A stretch of DNA of 64,000 nt from the NCBI GenBank assembly GCA_019240405.1, contig JAFAYL010000013.1:124001-188000 (forward strand), read 5' to 3'. The notes below the pieces were generated by a model. It ran no database searches and had not been told where the DNA came from. It saw only the letters and a program-made list of their open reading frames with translations. Below are positions 18,127-27,507 of this stretch, piece by piece (positions within the stretch are counted from its first letter, which is position 1; every line of letters begins with the position of its first letter). The stretch comes from Acidobacteriaceae bacterium. GTDB taxonomy: Bacteria > Acidobacteriota > Terriglobia > Bryobacterales > Bryobacteraceae. The position numbers and the translations under genes were made by a program.

Positions 18127-19785
18127 ATGTTTTCGATCCGCAAGGTTTTGGTAATTGCCGCGTGCATCCTGGCAGGCGGAGTTTTTATTGGCTCGGAGAT
18201 TTTGGTTGCACAAGGATTGACGAACGTACTTTCCGGCTCCAAGTCGAGCAAGCCGACTTCACCCTCTGCAAGCGATCCGCTCGACCGAACGACGCCTCGG
18301 AATTCAATCTTCCATTTTCTTGAAGCGTGCCACGACAACAATTTCCGGCGCGCCTCTCTATATCTCGACTTGCGACGAATCAAACCGGAAGACCGCGCGG
18401 CCCAAGGACCGGAGCTGGCAAAACAACTCGGGGCGCTTCTCGACTATGATCCGCATTTCGAGGTAGAGAACTTGAACAACACGCCTGAGGGCGATTTGGC
18501 GGATAGCCTTGCGCCCGATCAGGAAGCTCTCGACACATTTGAAGCGAACGGCCGGTCGGTACCGCTTCTGATGCAACGCGTGCCGCAGAACGGCACAAAC
18601 GTCTGGTTAGTCTCTGCCGATAGCGTTGAGCGGATTCCGGAGCTTAGCGTGTTGGTTCGCGAGTCGGCCTTTGAGAAGAAATTGCCGACTCCGCTGGTTA
18701 CCACAAAACTGCTCGACACCCCGGTATGGGTGTGGCTTGCATTGGTTTTGCTCGCCCTGCTGCTCTCGGTCATTTCCCGGGTGTTATCGAAGATCGTGAT
18801 CGCGTTTTCGAAGCCGCTGATGAAACGGCATTCAACATGGTTCCAGGCGCGAAGGCTCGAGGAGTTCACAGAGCCTTTGCGGTTGCTGTTGTCGGTCGCA
18901 GTGTTCAAAGTTTGCATGGAGGTGATTGCGCCGTCGGCACTGCTTCGCTATTACCTAGACCGGCTGGTGACGCTGCTGTTTTTCGTGGGGGCCGCAGCTT
19001 TTCTGATGCGCGTCGTAGATGTCATCTCAGATCGAGTCATTTCGCGGTTCGATCCCAGAGAACGGGCACTCTCCTACTCGGTGCTGCCGCTGTTTGTGCG
19101 GATGGTGAAGATCTGCATCTTTTGCGTTGCGGTCGTGTTGACGCTGGCGCAATGGGGATACAACACAAACGCAATACTTGCCGGGTTGGGCGTGGGCGGC
19201 CTGGCGGTAGCACTGGCGGCGCAGAAAACAATTGAGAATCTGTTTGGCGGAGTCGCGGTGATTACCGATCGCCCGGTTTTGGTAGGCGACCTCTGCCAGT
19301 TCGGCGGGCAATTGGGAACCGTTGAAGACATCGGATTGCGGTCGACGAGAATTCGCACGCTCGACCGGACGGTGGTAACCGTTCCAAATTCGCAGTTTTC
19401 AACGATGACCCTTGAAAACTATTCGAGGCGCGACCGGCTCTGGTTCCATCCGACATTACAGTTGCGTCGGGACACGACACCAGAGCAGATCGAAGAAGTG
19501 ATGAAGGCCATCGGCAGGATCTTAGAAGAGCATCCGAAGGTAGATGCCTCAGGTGTGCCGGTGCGGTTTACGAAGATCAGCCCGCAGTGGTTTGATCTAG
19601 AGATCTTCGCTTACGTTTTGACGACGGATTACGACGAGTTCGTAAGGACGCAGTCGGAGTTGTTGTTGAAGTTTTTGGAAACGGCGTCGGCGCTCGGGGT
19701 CGGGTTCGCGGTGCCAATACAAGAGGCGGCGACGGTGCCGCGGGGATTGAGGGAGGCGAAGGAGTTTGAAGAGGTGCGGCGGTGA
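18127..19785 (+). CDS. MscS family mechanosensitive ion channel with exported N-terminal domain
   Basis: A 552-residue inner-membrane channel protein. A signal-like segment (residues 1-29) is followed by a soluble region of about 160 residues, then three to five membrane helices (about 200-340). The pore-lining helix is rich in Gly and Ala: AILAGLGVGGLAVALAAQKT. The MscS beta domain follows, with FGGVAVITDRPVLVGD, VEDIGLRSTRIRTLDRTVVTVPN and SQFSTMTLENYSRRDR. The C-terminal alpha/beta cage domain ends near 530. It should open under membrane tension to release solutes. The extra N-terminal domain is not recognised. It is divergent from the S53 gene across a 197-base gap in which no convincing promoter was found. 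Confidence 0.9.
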   Translation: MFSIRKVLVIAACILAGGVFIGSEILVAQGLTNVLSGSKSSKPTSPSASDPLDRTTPRNSIFHFLEACHDNNFRRASLYLDLRRIKPEDRAAQGPELAKQLGALLDYDPHFEVENLNNTPEGDLADSLAPDQEALDTFEANGRSVPLLMQRVPQNGTNVWLVSADSVERIPELSVLVRESAFEKKLPTPLVTTKLLDTPVWVWLALVLLALLLSVISRVLSKIVIAFSKPLMKRHSTWFQARRLEEFTEPLRLLLSVAVFKVCMEVIAPSALLRYYLDRLVTLLFFVGAAAFLMRVVDVISDRVISRFDPRERALSYSVLPLFVRMVKICIFCVAVVLTLAQWGYNTNAILAGLGVGGLAVALAAQKTIENLFGGVAVITDRPVLVGDLCQFGGQLGTVEDIGLRSTRIRTLDRTVVTVPNSQFSTMTLENYSRRDRLWFHPTLQLRRDTTPEQIEEVMKAIGRILEEHPKVDASGVPVRFTKISPQWFDLEIFAYVLTTDYDEFVRTQSELLLKFLETASALGVGFAVPIQEAATVPRGLREAKEFEEVRR

Positions 19786-19855
19786 GTTGGGCCAAACTCG
19801 GATCAATGCGGCCTATGCCGAAGGCGGGTCTTTGCGAACGTTCGCCGCTCCGCCG

Positions 19856-22800
19856 CTACTTAAAGCGTTTCTTGTACTGAATGTCGATGCCGAATTCGCC
19901 GTTATCGTCTCGTAAAGCGATGAGCGAATACTGCCTATTGAGCGCCCACTCGAAGCGGAAGATTTGCTCGGATGTCTGCGAGAGATTCGTGATGTATGTG
20001 ATTGTCACGTCGGGAGACATCTGCTGTTCAATCGTAAGTCTCGATTGAGGCGTGTTCGTGATGCCTTGGACGAGCGGATCGATTTTGATATTAGTGATGC
20101 CGAATAATTTTGACAGGCGGTTGGAATTGGGAGAAATGGCTTGACCCAGAACCGTATTCGCGCTGGATTGGAGCGCAGTGATGTCGTTCCTTGACTCTAT
20201 ATTTGGCACGTTTGCACCGATGTTCGGCGTTCGCCCAACAGTCAGTAGAGCGACGATGTCTCTGGGCTGGAGAGGCGGATCGGAACGGTAGTTTACGTTC
20301 AGTTTGCTGAGGGTGCCCGTTATCGCTATATCGACCGTGATGCCGCGGGTCTGAGTCTGAAGATCGAGATCCAGAACTGGCTCAATCTTTGCTGGATCAA
20401 GAAATCTTACGTTCCCGCGATTGATGCTGTACTTCGTTCCCCAAACTTTGATATTGCCTTGATTGGCCGAAAGATCTCCTAACAAGACCGGATGATCAGG
20501 CGTGCCACGCAACCGGAGATCCATCTGGCCCTCGAGGTCCCGGCTTAGTGCTGTGTTCAGCGCGAGATCGGGCGAGCTCTGAATTCGAATATCGAACTGC
20601 AGCCCGGTCAGAAGATTTCGTTCGTTATCGAGAGGAGGTACCGGATTCCGCACCGTGGTTAATAGAGTGCCGACGTCGCTACTCGGGTTAAAAGCAACTC
20701 GCGAGACGGTAACGGTTCCGGAGAGCAGGCTGTTATTGCTCGTCCCTGTGAATCGCAGCGCTGAATTGGCCGTAACACTGACTCCCGCGGCGTACCGCAC
20801 GCGGATGTTTTGGGCATTCGCTTCAAGCCGATACACCAAAGGCCCGCCGCCGGCAAAGCTCACAAACCCTGCCAATGCGAGCTCACCGCCCCCGCTCCGG
20901 GCTGTTAATTGCTGGATCGTCGCTCTATCGCGATCGAATCGAACTGTTCCGTTCATTCCTGTCAAGCCGTTCTGCAGATTACTGAGAAAGAACGAGCCGT
21001 TGCGCACCTGGAGGGAGCCGGTGAGAGCCGGGCTCTCGAGCGTGCCTTGAATGATGGCTGAGATTTGAGTTTCGCCAGATGATCGAACGCGCGGATCAAA
21101 GAGTTCTAAGAATCCAAGATCGAGCGAACCTTGTGCTCGCATGGCCATTGGCTGTTGGGCACGGTACGGAAACGACCCGCTGATGCTGAGCCTTGTATGA
21201 TTGCCGACAAGATCGGAACTAGGGATTCTCGCCACGCCGTGGGCGGCTTCGACAACGATTGGATTTACGTTATGAAAATAGAATTCGCTCATCTCCGGAC
21301 GCGATTCGACGGGCGCTTTCGTTCCCTGTGTGACCGATGGGCTGACCTCTACGTGATCGATGTGCACTGTCGACCGCAATTGCTCCGGATGTGCGAGCGA
21401 TCCTTCGAAACTTAGTCCGCCTTGCAAGAAGCCAGTCACCGCGAGCGGCCGCATTTGTCCAGAATTGAGCAACGCGTAGAAGGTCGAGAGATCGATCCGG
21501 TCAAGTTGTGCCTCGCCTTTGATAGGCGTACCGGCTGTGAGTTGTAGCTGCGCGCTGCCTCTGATTTGTGTTCGGGAAAGATCACCTGAAAAGCGCGTTT
21601 CCATAATTGGCCCGTGTGTCGAAGCGCTCACGGTTAGATCTCCATAATTTGCGCCATTGAACGCGAGTCCTCGCAAAACAATTGTTCCGTTTCCTCCTGC
21701 AGGCGCGATGCGGTTCTCATACAAGCGCGCGGAACTCGCGGCGTGGATCTCGAGCATGCCGTTGAAGCCGGGCTCATATTTGCGGATGAGCGAAAGGCTC
21801 GCGAGTGGAAAGCCGTTGCTATCCACCTTCAACTGGGCTTCTCCTTGCTTCCAGGAGTCGCCCGTACGGTGGTAGCTTCCGGTGAACGCTATGACGGCGG
21901 GACCAGCTTGAACCTGGCCGTGTGTAATCTGCACGCGATCACCATCCAGAATGCTCTCAATGTGTAGTTGATTGAGCGGTTCGCCGTAAGCGTCGAGATT
22001 GTGGATGGTAACGTCGGTTTTGCCGTGTAGATCGGCAAGTGTGCCGGCGAGAGTGAGCGACCCCGAAGCGATTCCGTTCGCGACGGGCAATTTCACTGGT
22101 GAATAGGCGGACATGAGCTTCGCCAATTCCACACCCTCGAATTGCAGGTTCAATTTAAACGCAGCGCCATTCCACATCGACCAATTTGTTAGCCCGATGC
22201 TGCCATCTCCATACGCACGCAGTCCCGCTTGCTCTAGAGCAAGCGAGGTGAACGTTAACTGGCGTTCAGAGACATCAATGTTGGAGCGTAGCTGGTCAAA
22301 TATTTGCCCACGCGCTCGGAAACGAGTCATAGCCAAAACTCCCTGAATGCGCGGATTCGTGAGTTGTCCGATTACGCTCCCGTCGAAGTGAACGGTTCCG
22401 TTTTCCAACGTGAAGGGAAGTGCAGCGGGTTTGCTACCTATTTGAGAAAGCCAGAATGACGGCTGCAAATCGTATAAATTTGTGCTGTCGAGTTTTATCG
22501 TCAAGGCGGTGCCCGGACGGCCGGAAATCGAAAAATGTGAGCTCGGGAAATCGAAGTGCGAAGAGCCCAGCTCGAGCACATTGCCGCGCTCCTTGTATGA
22601 AACATTTGTTTCTCCAGATACGGGAATACCTCCGGAGGCGGCCTTGATGTTCAAACTCGCCTGGAGCGTGAGATTACTGGACTTCGGGTCTAATGCTCCT
22701 TTAATATGAACAGGCCCGCTTGCGATACCGCTCCATGCGACGGGTTTTCCTAGCGCCAAAACAGCTAGTTCGCGAACGCCGAGATCGCGCACGTCGCCAT

Positions 22801-23866
22801 CGAAGCGAATGTCCCGGAGATGCCGGATCGTTGCGTCACCAGCCAATCTGCCGCCGAGTGCGGAAGCAGACAGATGGGTCATTTTGAGCTCCTCGGCCGA
22901 TCCTGCAATATCGGATTGGAATCGAGCGCCAGTAAATGTCAAGGCACGGGAACGATATGCGAGTCCAAGGCCGGAGAGTTTGCCCGTGATGGTGAAGTGT
23001 TTGACTTCGTTCCACTGGAGATCGCCACGCAACGTTAACTGTCCGCGCTGCAGCTCCGGAAGGGTGCCCACAAATTCGCGAGCGGGAATATCCGCGTTCA
23101 CCTGAAAGTTCGCGCTCGGATGAGTGAAATCGATCAGTGTCCCGGCGCCATCGAGCTTAGACTCACCCGATGTCAACCGGACATATTCGAAAAGGATCCT
23201 GTCTTTCTGCAATTGCGCGCGCCCGTCGACATCAATCGATCGCGGGCGAAACTGATCAGAATCAATTTGGACGTGGCGCGATGAGAGCCTCAGGTCATAT
23301 TGCGGTCCGGCTGCGCCATAATCCACCAGTAAGTGCAGATTTTCTCCGCGGGCGCTCAAAGGGATTTGTTCGTCACTGAATTGAATTAAGCCCCGGCGAA
23401 TTTCGAAATGCTGCACCTTCAGACTAAGTAGCTCTTGAAGGAACTCGCCGGAGTGGCGCGGCACTTGCGGAGCCGGGACGTTGGAGCCCCCGCCGGCTCT
23501 GACGAGAATACTAATGGTTGGATGCTCGACTATCAGGGCTGCGATATCGACTTGGCGCTTCACAAGAGACACGATCTTCAGTTGCACGCGAACGGTATCG
23601 GCGCGAAATAGAGGCGCCGCATCGGATGGCTCGGTCCCGTGTACGGCAAAGTCCCGGAAATCTGCTGTAAGATTCGACCAATCATAGGTGAACGAGCCGA
23701 TTTCAACGCGGCCCCCGGTTGCCCTGGTAACCGCTGAAACAATCTTTTCCCGAACCGCCTCTTTGAACCAGTTCGCCCGCAATGCGTAGAGTGCTGCGGC
23801 AATGGAAAGCGTCAGGACACCACAGATTGCGCCGGTCTTCAGGAGGATTGTACGCTTACTCGCCAT
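19856..23866 (-). CDS. tamB: TamB/AsmA-like translocation and assembly module protein
   Basis: A 1,336-residue protein with one N-terminal membrane anchor (about residues 8-28, AICGVLTLSIAAALYALRA) and a very long beta-rich periplasmic body, as in TamB and other lipid-bridge proteins. The N-terminal part is AsmA-like. The C-terminal part (about 1,100-1,336) resembles the TamB domain: RGTPDHPVLLGDLSANQG, the LDLDLQTQTRGITVDIAITG stretch and a final FEWALNRQYSLIALRDDNG. It overlaps the upstream SurA-like gene by 11 bases and lies two genes after an Omp85 protein, the classic TamA partner. It probably helps insert outer-membrane proteins or moves lipid between membranes. Confidence 0.88.
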   Translation of the reverse strand: MASKRTILLKTGAICGVLTLSIAAALYALRANWFKEAVREKIVSAVTRATGGRVEIGSFTYDWSNLTADFRDFAVHGTEPSDAAPLFRADTVRVQLKIVSLVKRQVDIAALIVEHPTISILVRAGGGSNVPAPQVPRHSGEFLQELLSLKVQHFEIRRGLIQFSDEQIPLSARGENLHLLVDYGAAGPQYDLRLSSRHVQIDSDQFRPRSIDVDGRAQLQKDRILFEYVRLTSGESKLDGAGTLIDFTHPSANFQVNADIPAREFVGTLPELQRGQLTLRGDLQWNEVKHFTITGKLSGLGLAYRSRALTFTGARFQSDIAGSAEELKMTHLSASALGGRLAGDATIRHLRDIRFDGDVRDLGVRELAVLALGKPVAWSGIASGPVHIKGALDPKSSNLTLQASLNIKAASGGIPVSGETNVSYKERGNVLELGSSHFDFPSSHFSISGRPGTALTIKLDSTNLYDLQPSFWLSQIGSKPAALPFTLENGTVHFDGSVIGQLTNPRIQGVLAMTRFRARGQIFDQLRSNIDVSERQLTFTSLALEQAGLRAYGDGSIGLTNWSMWNGAAFKLNLQFEGVELAKLMSAYSPVKLPVANGIASGSLTLAGTLADLHGKTDVTIHNLDAYGEPLNQLHIESILDGDRVQITHGQVQAGPAVIAFTGSYHRTGDSWKQGEAQLKVDSNGFPLASLSLIRKYEPGFNGMLEIHAASSARLYENRIAPAGGNGTIVLRGLAFNGANYGDLTVSASTHGPIMETRFSGDLSRTQIRGSAQLQLTAGTPIKGEAQLDRIDLSTFYALLNSGQMRPLAVTGFLQGGLSFEGSLAHPEQLRSTVHIDHVEVSPSVTQGTKAPVESRPEMSEFYFHNVNPIVVEAAHGVARIPSSDLVGNHTRLSISGSFPYRAQQPMAMRAQGSLDLGFLELFDPRVRSSGETQISAIIQGTLESPALTGSLQVRNGSFFLSNLQNGLTGMNGTVRFDRDRATIQQLTARSGGGELALAGFVSFAGGGPLVYRLEANAQNIRVRYAAGVSVTANSALRFTGTSNNSLLSGTVTVSRVAFNPSSDVGTLLTTVRNPVPPLDNERNLLTGLQFDIRIQSSPDLALNTALSRDLEGQMDLRLRGTPDHPVLLGDLSANQGNIKVWGTKYSINRGNVRFLDPAKIEPVLDLDLQTQTRGITVDIAITGTLSKLNVNYRSDPPLQPRDIVALLTVGRTPNIGANVPNIESRNDITALQSSANTVLGQAISPNSNRLSKLFGITNIKIDPLVQGITNTPQSRLTIEQQMSPDVTITYITNLSQTSEQIFRFEWALNRQYSLIALRDDNGEFGIDIQYKKRFK

Positions 23867-24506
23867 GCGTTTCGGGTTTGAGGGTTGGATCCTGATACTC
23901 TACATTTGCTCGCTTGCGTCGCTGCTCGAGCCACGCATCCAGAGCACGATCCACGCGCTCCTCGAGCAGAGCCTTGCGAATAGAGTCGCGCGAGGCATCC
24001 AGACTTGGCGCCGCTTCCGAATGTTGCGCCCGCAGATCCGCCGTTTCGCGCTCGTAAGCACTCTGAATCTCCGCCTCGGAGACGTCGATTTCCGGTTGAA
24101 ATCGAAATTCGATGAAACGCAAAGTCGTGAGCTGAAGGGCCAGGTGATCTTTCAACACCTTTTCTGTCAAGCCGTATCTCTCGAGGGCTGCGCTAAAATC
24201 AGCCGCTGCGCGAAATCCGCTGCGGATTTGATCGAAATATTGATTCACATCCTCCTCACCGGGCAGGGGATAACGGCTCACTTCCATTTCGCTCTCGATT
24301 AGGAGCTGCTCAATAAGACGGTTCGCGGCGGCTTTCCGTGAATTGATGTCTCGGATGACAGACTGGCGATTGAGGAATGCAGTGACGCGAAGCTCTTCGT
24401 CTAACTGCAACTCCGTAATGACTTGACGGCCGACGATGACGGCAATTCGATCCACGATCGCCGCAGAGGCGAGGACCGCCAGCAGGGGCATCAACAAGCT
24501 GCGCAT
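23856..24506 (-). CDS. SurA N-terminal-like periplasmic chaperone without PPIase domain
   Basis: A 216-residue exported protein. A short signal peptide (MRSLLMPLLAVLASAA) is followed by the SurA/PpiD-like opening VDRIAVIVGRQVITELQLDEEL and an all-helical body rich in charged residues. Nothing resembling a parvulin domain is present, and the C terminus (LEERVDRALDAWLEQRRKRA) looks like the helix that closes the SurA core. The start ATG at 24506 overlaps the stop of the Omp85 gene by one base (TGATG). Between an Omp85 protein and TamB, the natural reading is a dedicated chaperone for outer-membrane clients, but that is inference from context and fold class. Confidence 0.75.
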   Translation of the reverse strand: MRSLLMPLLAVLASAAIVDRIAVIVGRQVITELQLDEELRVTAFLNRQSVIRDINSRKAAANRLIEQLLIESEMEVSRYPLPGEEDVNQYFDQIRSGFRAAADFSAALERYGLTEKVLKDHLALQLTTLRFIEFRFQPEIDVSEAEIQSAYERETADLRAQHSEAAPSLDASRDSIRKALLEERVDRALDAWLEQRRKRANVEYQDPTLKPETHGE

Positions 24507-27499
24507 CAGAATGCCTGACCCAGCGAAATGTGGAATTGAAATGCGTTGATCTTTTGAACGGTTGCAACGGCAGTCCCGTTCAGATAATCCTGCTCTGTTC
24601 CTTTCAGGCCAAAAAATCGCGGCGCATCGGGACTGAGTGATAAATCCACGCGGAAGGGACCGATGGGAGTGCGATATCGAATACCGAGCCCAACTGATTG
24701 AACCAAGTAATTGAAGTCCTGCAAATTCTCCTGCCGGAAACGAAAACTCATGTCTCCCAGCGTGCTGTACACGTTGCCAGCATCATGAAAAAGGACTCCG
24801 CCCAGGTTATCGCCATAAAGTGGAAACCGCAGCTCCGTATTGTTGATGAACAGCGCGTTTCCACCGATCGGAAAGCCGGTGGCCAGATCACGAGGTCCAG
24901 CTTGGAAATCGGGAAAAGCACGAATCGAAGTGGAGCCGCCGGAATAGAGGCGCTCGGCCAGTGGGATACTCGGCCGTCCTCCAGTCCGAGTGATTACGCC
25001 GAACTGAGTGCTCCTGGCGAATACGAGATCACGATGAAACTGATGATAGGTGGAGTTGCGGAACAGTCCCCGGCCAAAGCTCGTCCGCGAGCCGAGGAAT
25101 CCCGGAGCATAGCCCAAATCAACCGTAGTGTAGATTCCATGGTGTGCGTCCGCCGGATCGTCACGCTTATCTTCGATCAGCGATAACTCTGTCAATCCGA
25201 CTGTTTCCGGTTGAGAAAGCAGCGGTACCAGGAGCTGTTGAATTTTCAAATTGGATTCCGTTACGTGGCGGAATACAAATCGATACTGGATCGTGTAAGC
25301 GCGCGCGAGCCTTTGCCCCAATTGAAGAGAGCCTTCGCTACGATGCGCCGAAAAGGTCCGAACGTCATTTGAGTTATCGAGAAGAGCTGTAGCTGTGAAA
25401 CTCAACTTATCGCTCGAGACGAACTGCGGGATGAAATACGTCAGAGCGGCGCGCTGTTCAATGGTTGAAACCGAAGTCTGAAGGCTGAGAGTCTGGGCCA
25501 ATCCCAGGAAGTTGATCCTGCTGATACCAAATGCGAATCGCGGCGCGAAGCCAGTGGTGCCGGCTGGATTATCCAGGCTTGTAACGCCGCCGCCGATCCT
25601 GGCGATTTGGGCGCCAACGCCGAAGTTCATCGAGTAATGCCGCGCCTCATCAAAGTCATACAGAACGTACTTGTCGGGTTCATCACCGTCGGGATTCTGT
25701 ATCGCTGTATTTACCCGGGCAAAGATGCCGAGATCATATAGACGCCGCTGGCTGTCGGTGATTGCCGGAAGAGATAAGGGCTCATCTTTGCTTAAGTTGA
25801 TGCGATCCTCGACCAGGCTCCGGCGAGTGGTTTCGAGACCGCTGATCAGCACATCCCGCACGTATTTACGCGGACCGGGATGGACAACATACCGAATATT
25901 CAGGTAATTCGCTTGTTCGGCGCGTTCGATGTAATAGTCGAATGTCGCGTTGACGTAACCACGGTTATAGAAATAGTTCAGAAAGTTGTCACGATCGCTA
26001 GCAATATCAGCTTCGCTGAACGGCTGCCCCGGCAATGACGAGAGCGTGGAATGGAGGACCGCAGCATCGCTTTCGCTTACTCCCTCAATGAACAAATCCG
26101 ATACGAATGATTGGGGACCTTCGGTTATATCAATGAAGACTGCCAAGTGATTACTAGCTCCGCGATAATTGTTTTCGGTTCTCGACCTTACTCTTGCATC
26201 GCGAAAGCCGTTTGAGGCGTAGAGATCCTCGATAGCTTGAACGTCCTGCTGCAAATATGCATCGCTGTATCGTCCGTATGGAAAACGCGGAAATTCCGCT
26301 GTCTGCAAATAGAGACGTTCCCGGATTGTATCCGCCGGGAAATAATTGTTTCCCGTAATGGAGAGATAGACAAACCGGTGCCGCTTACCGGGACGGATCT
26401 GATATTTGATGACAAGTCGTTCCGGGTCCGGTTCTGTCTTCGCGGTGTATGTAACTTCCGATTCGAAGTAACCTCGAGACTCAAGATACTGCCGAATGTT
26501 ACGTTCTCCTTCAACGAGCAGGTCGGGATCGGTTGAACCCTCCTGAAACACGGGCACAAGCTGTTTCAGCTCTCCGCGGCTGATCCGGGCTCCATCCGCT
26601 CGTACGGTGACGAGCGAGCCAGCCCTGACGTTTACAACTGGTTTTACAGTGTTCGTCGCATCGTTGTAATCAAGACTCCTCAGCGTTATGTGTGAATCAG
26701 GGTAATCCCGCTTCTCGTAAAAATGGCGCACGTTATCCAAACCTCGTCGAAGCCGAGCTTCCGTAAACTCCTGCCAGTCACGTAGCCCGTAGAGTCTCTT
26801 CCAATGAGTTGCGCGAATGATGGTTTCAATGGGTCGCTTAAGATCTCCCGTAATTGCCGGATGCTCAAAGCGGGCTCGCTCTCCTGGAGTAACCGAAAAT
26901 GTCAAATTCGCCTGTTCCGTTGTTGTGTCGTATTCGACGCGGCTCTGAATGTTCGCGTTATAGAGCCCGTTTTGTCGAAGCAAGTTGTACAACGAATTGA
27001 CGGCTTCTGTTCGATCACTATCTTTATACGGAGCGCCGAGGCGCAGTTGGGTGGCACTCGTGAGTTGCCCGGTATTTGGCGGTTCCTTGACGCCATAAAT
27101 CATTACCCGGCCTACGAAGTAAGCGCGTTTCGTCAAGAATCTCAGCGCAACTCCGCCGCCTGATTCGGCCGCGTCGACGGCAAGATCCGAATAACGTCCC
27201 GTCGCGAAAAGACTCTGAATCGCTTCCCGCAGGCTGCGCTCGTGGAAAATGGAACCGGCTTTCAGCGGGAGCGTTTGAGCCAATTCGCTAGGGGTGAACG
27301 GCTGGTCGGCTGGTTCAAAGCTGATGCCGGTTATACGCATTCCTTCATACTTAATAGCTTCTTGAATGAATGATGTTGATTGTTCTTGCGCGACAAGGGA
27401 CACCGAAAGGGCGATGAACAATAACAGCCTTTGAACGATCTGGTTATGCCTTGCGATGGACCAGAAACCAACAGAATTCCTGGTTTCGGTTGTTACCAT
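24506..27499 (-). CDS. Omp85 family outer-membrane assembly protein (BamA/TamA-like) with several POTRA domains
   Basis: A 997-residue protein with an N-terminal signal region (hydrophobic VQRLLLFIALSVSLVAQ near residues 23-39). About 500 residues of repeated POTRA-like units follow, each with a FxxGxxxxRxxYL or RxxLxLxxGxPL pattern, for example RGLDNVRHFYEKRDYPDS and DNFLNYFYNRGYVNATF. A C-terminal beta barrel (about 600-997) contains the Omp85 surface loop signature GGSTSIRAF and ends in a phenylalanine (ISLGQAF), the usual outer-membrane targeting end. Its length and context beside TamB favour a TamA-like role, but the POTRA count exceeds TamA's three, so a BamA paralogue is possible. Its start codon is only 8 bases from the divergent ThiF-like gene. 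Confidence 0.88.
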   Translation of the reverse strand: MVTTETRNSVGFWSIARHNQIVQRLLLFIALSVSLVAQEQSTSFIQEAIKYEGMRITGISFEPADQPFTPSELAQTLPLKAGSIFHERSLREAIQSLFATGRYSDLAVDAAESGGGVALRFLTKRAYFVGRVMIYGVKEPPNTGQLTSATQLRLGAPYKDSDRTEAVNSLYNLLRQNGLYNANIQSRVEYDTTTEQANLTFSVTPGERARFEHPAITGDLKRPIETIIRATHWKRLYGLRDWQEFTEARLRRGLDNVRHFYEKRDYPDSHITLRSLDYNDATNTVKPVVNVRAGSLVTVRADGARISRGELKQLVPVFQEGSTDPDLLVEGERNIRQYLESRGYFESEVTYTAKTEPDPERLVIKYQIRPGKRHRFVYLSITGNNYFPADTIRERLYLQTAEFPRFPYGRYSDAYLQQDVQAIEDLYASNGFRDARVRSRTENNYRGASNHLAVFIDITEGPQSFVSDLFIEGVSESDAAVLHSTLSSLPGQPFSEADIASDRDNFLNYFYNRGYVNATFDYYIERAEQANYLNIRYVVHPGPRKYVRDVLISGLETTRRSLVEDRINLSKDEPLSLPAITDSQRRLYDLGIFARVNTAIQNPDGDEPDKYVLYDFDEARHYSMNFGVGAQIARIGGGVTSLDNPAGTTGFAPRFAFGISRINFLGLAQTLSLQTSVSTIEQRAALTYFIPQFVSSDKLSFTATALLDNSNDVRTFSAHRSEGSLQLGQRLARAYTIQYRFVFRHVTESNLKIQQLLVPLLSQPETVGLTELSLIEDKRDDPADAHHGIYTTVDLGYAPGFLGSRTSFGRGLFRNSTYHQFHRDLVFARSTQFGVITRTGGRPSIPLAERLYSGGSTSIRAFPDFQAGPRDLATGFPIGGNALFINNTELRFPLYGDNLGGVLFHDAGNVYSTLGDMSFRFRQENLQDFNYLVQSVGLGIRYRTPIGPFRVDLSLSPDAPRFFGLKGTEQDYLNGTAVATVQKINAFQFHISLGQAF

Positions 27500-27507
27500 C
27501 GTCTTTT

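Noticed and set aside
19834-19845. GCGAACGTTCGC palindrome between MscS and tamB as a terminator
   Set aside because: A 12-base perfect palindrome but without a loop or T-run on either strand.
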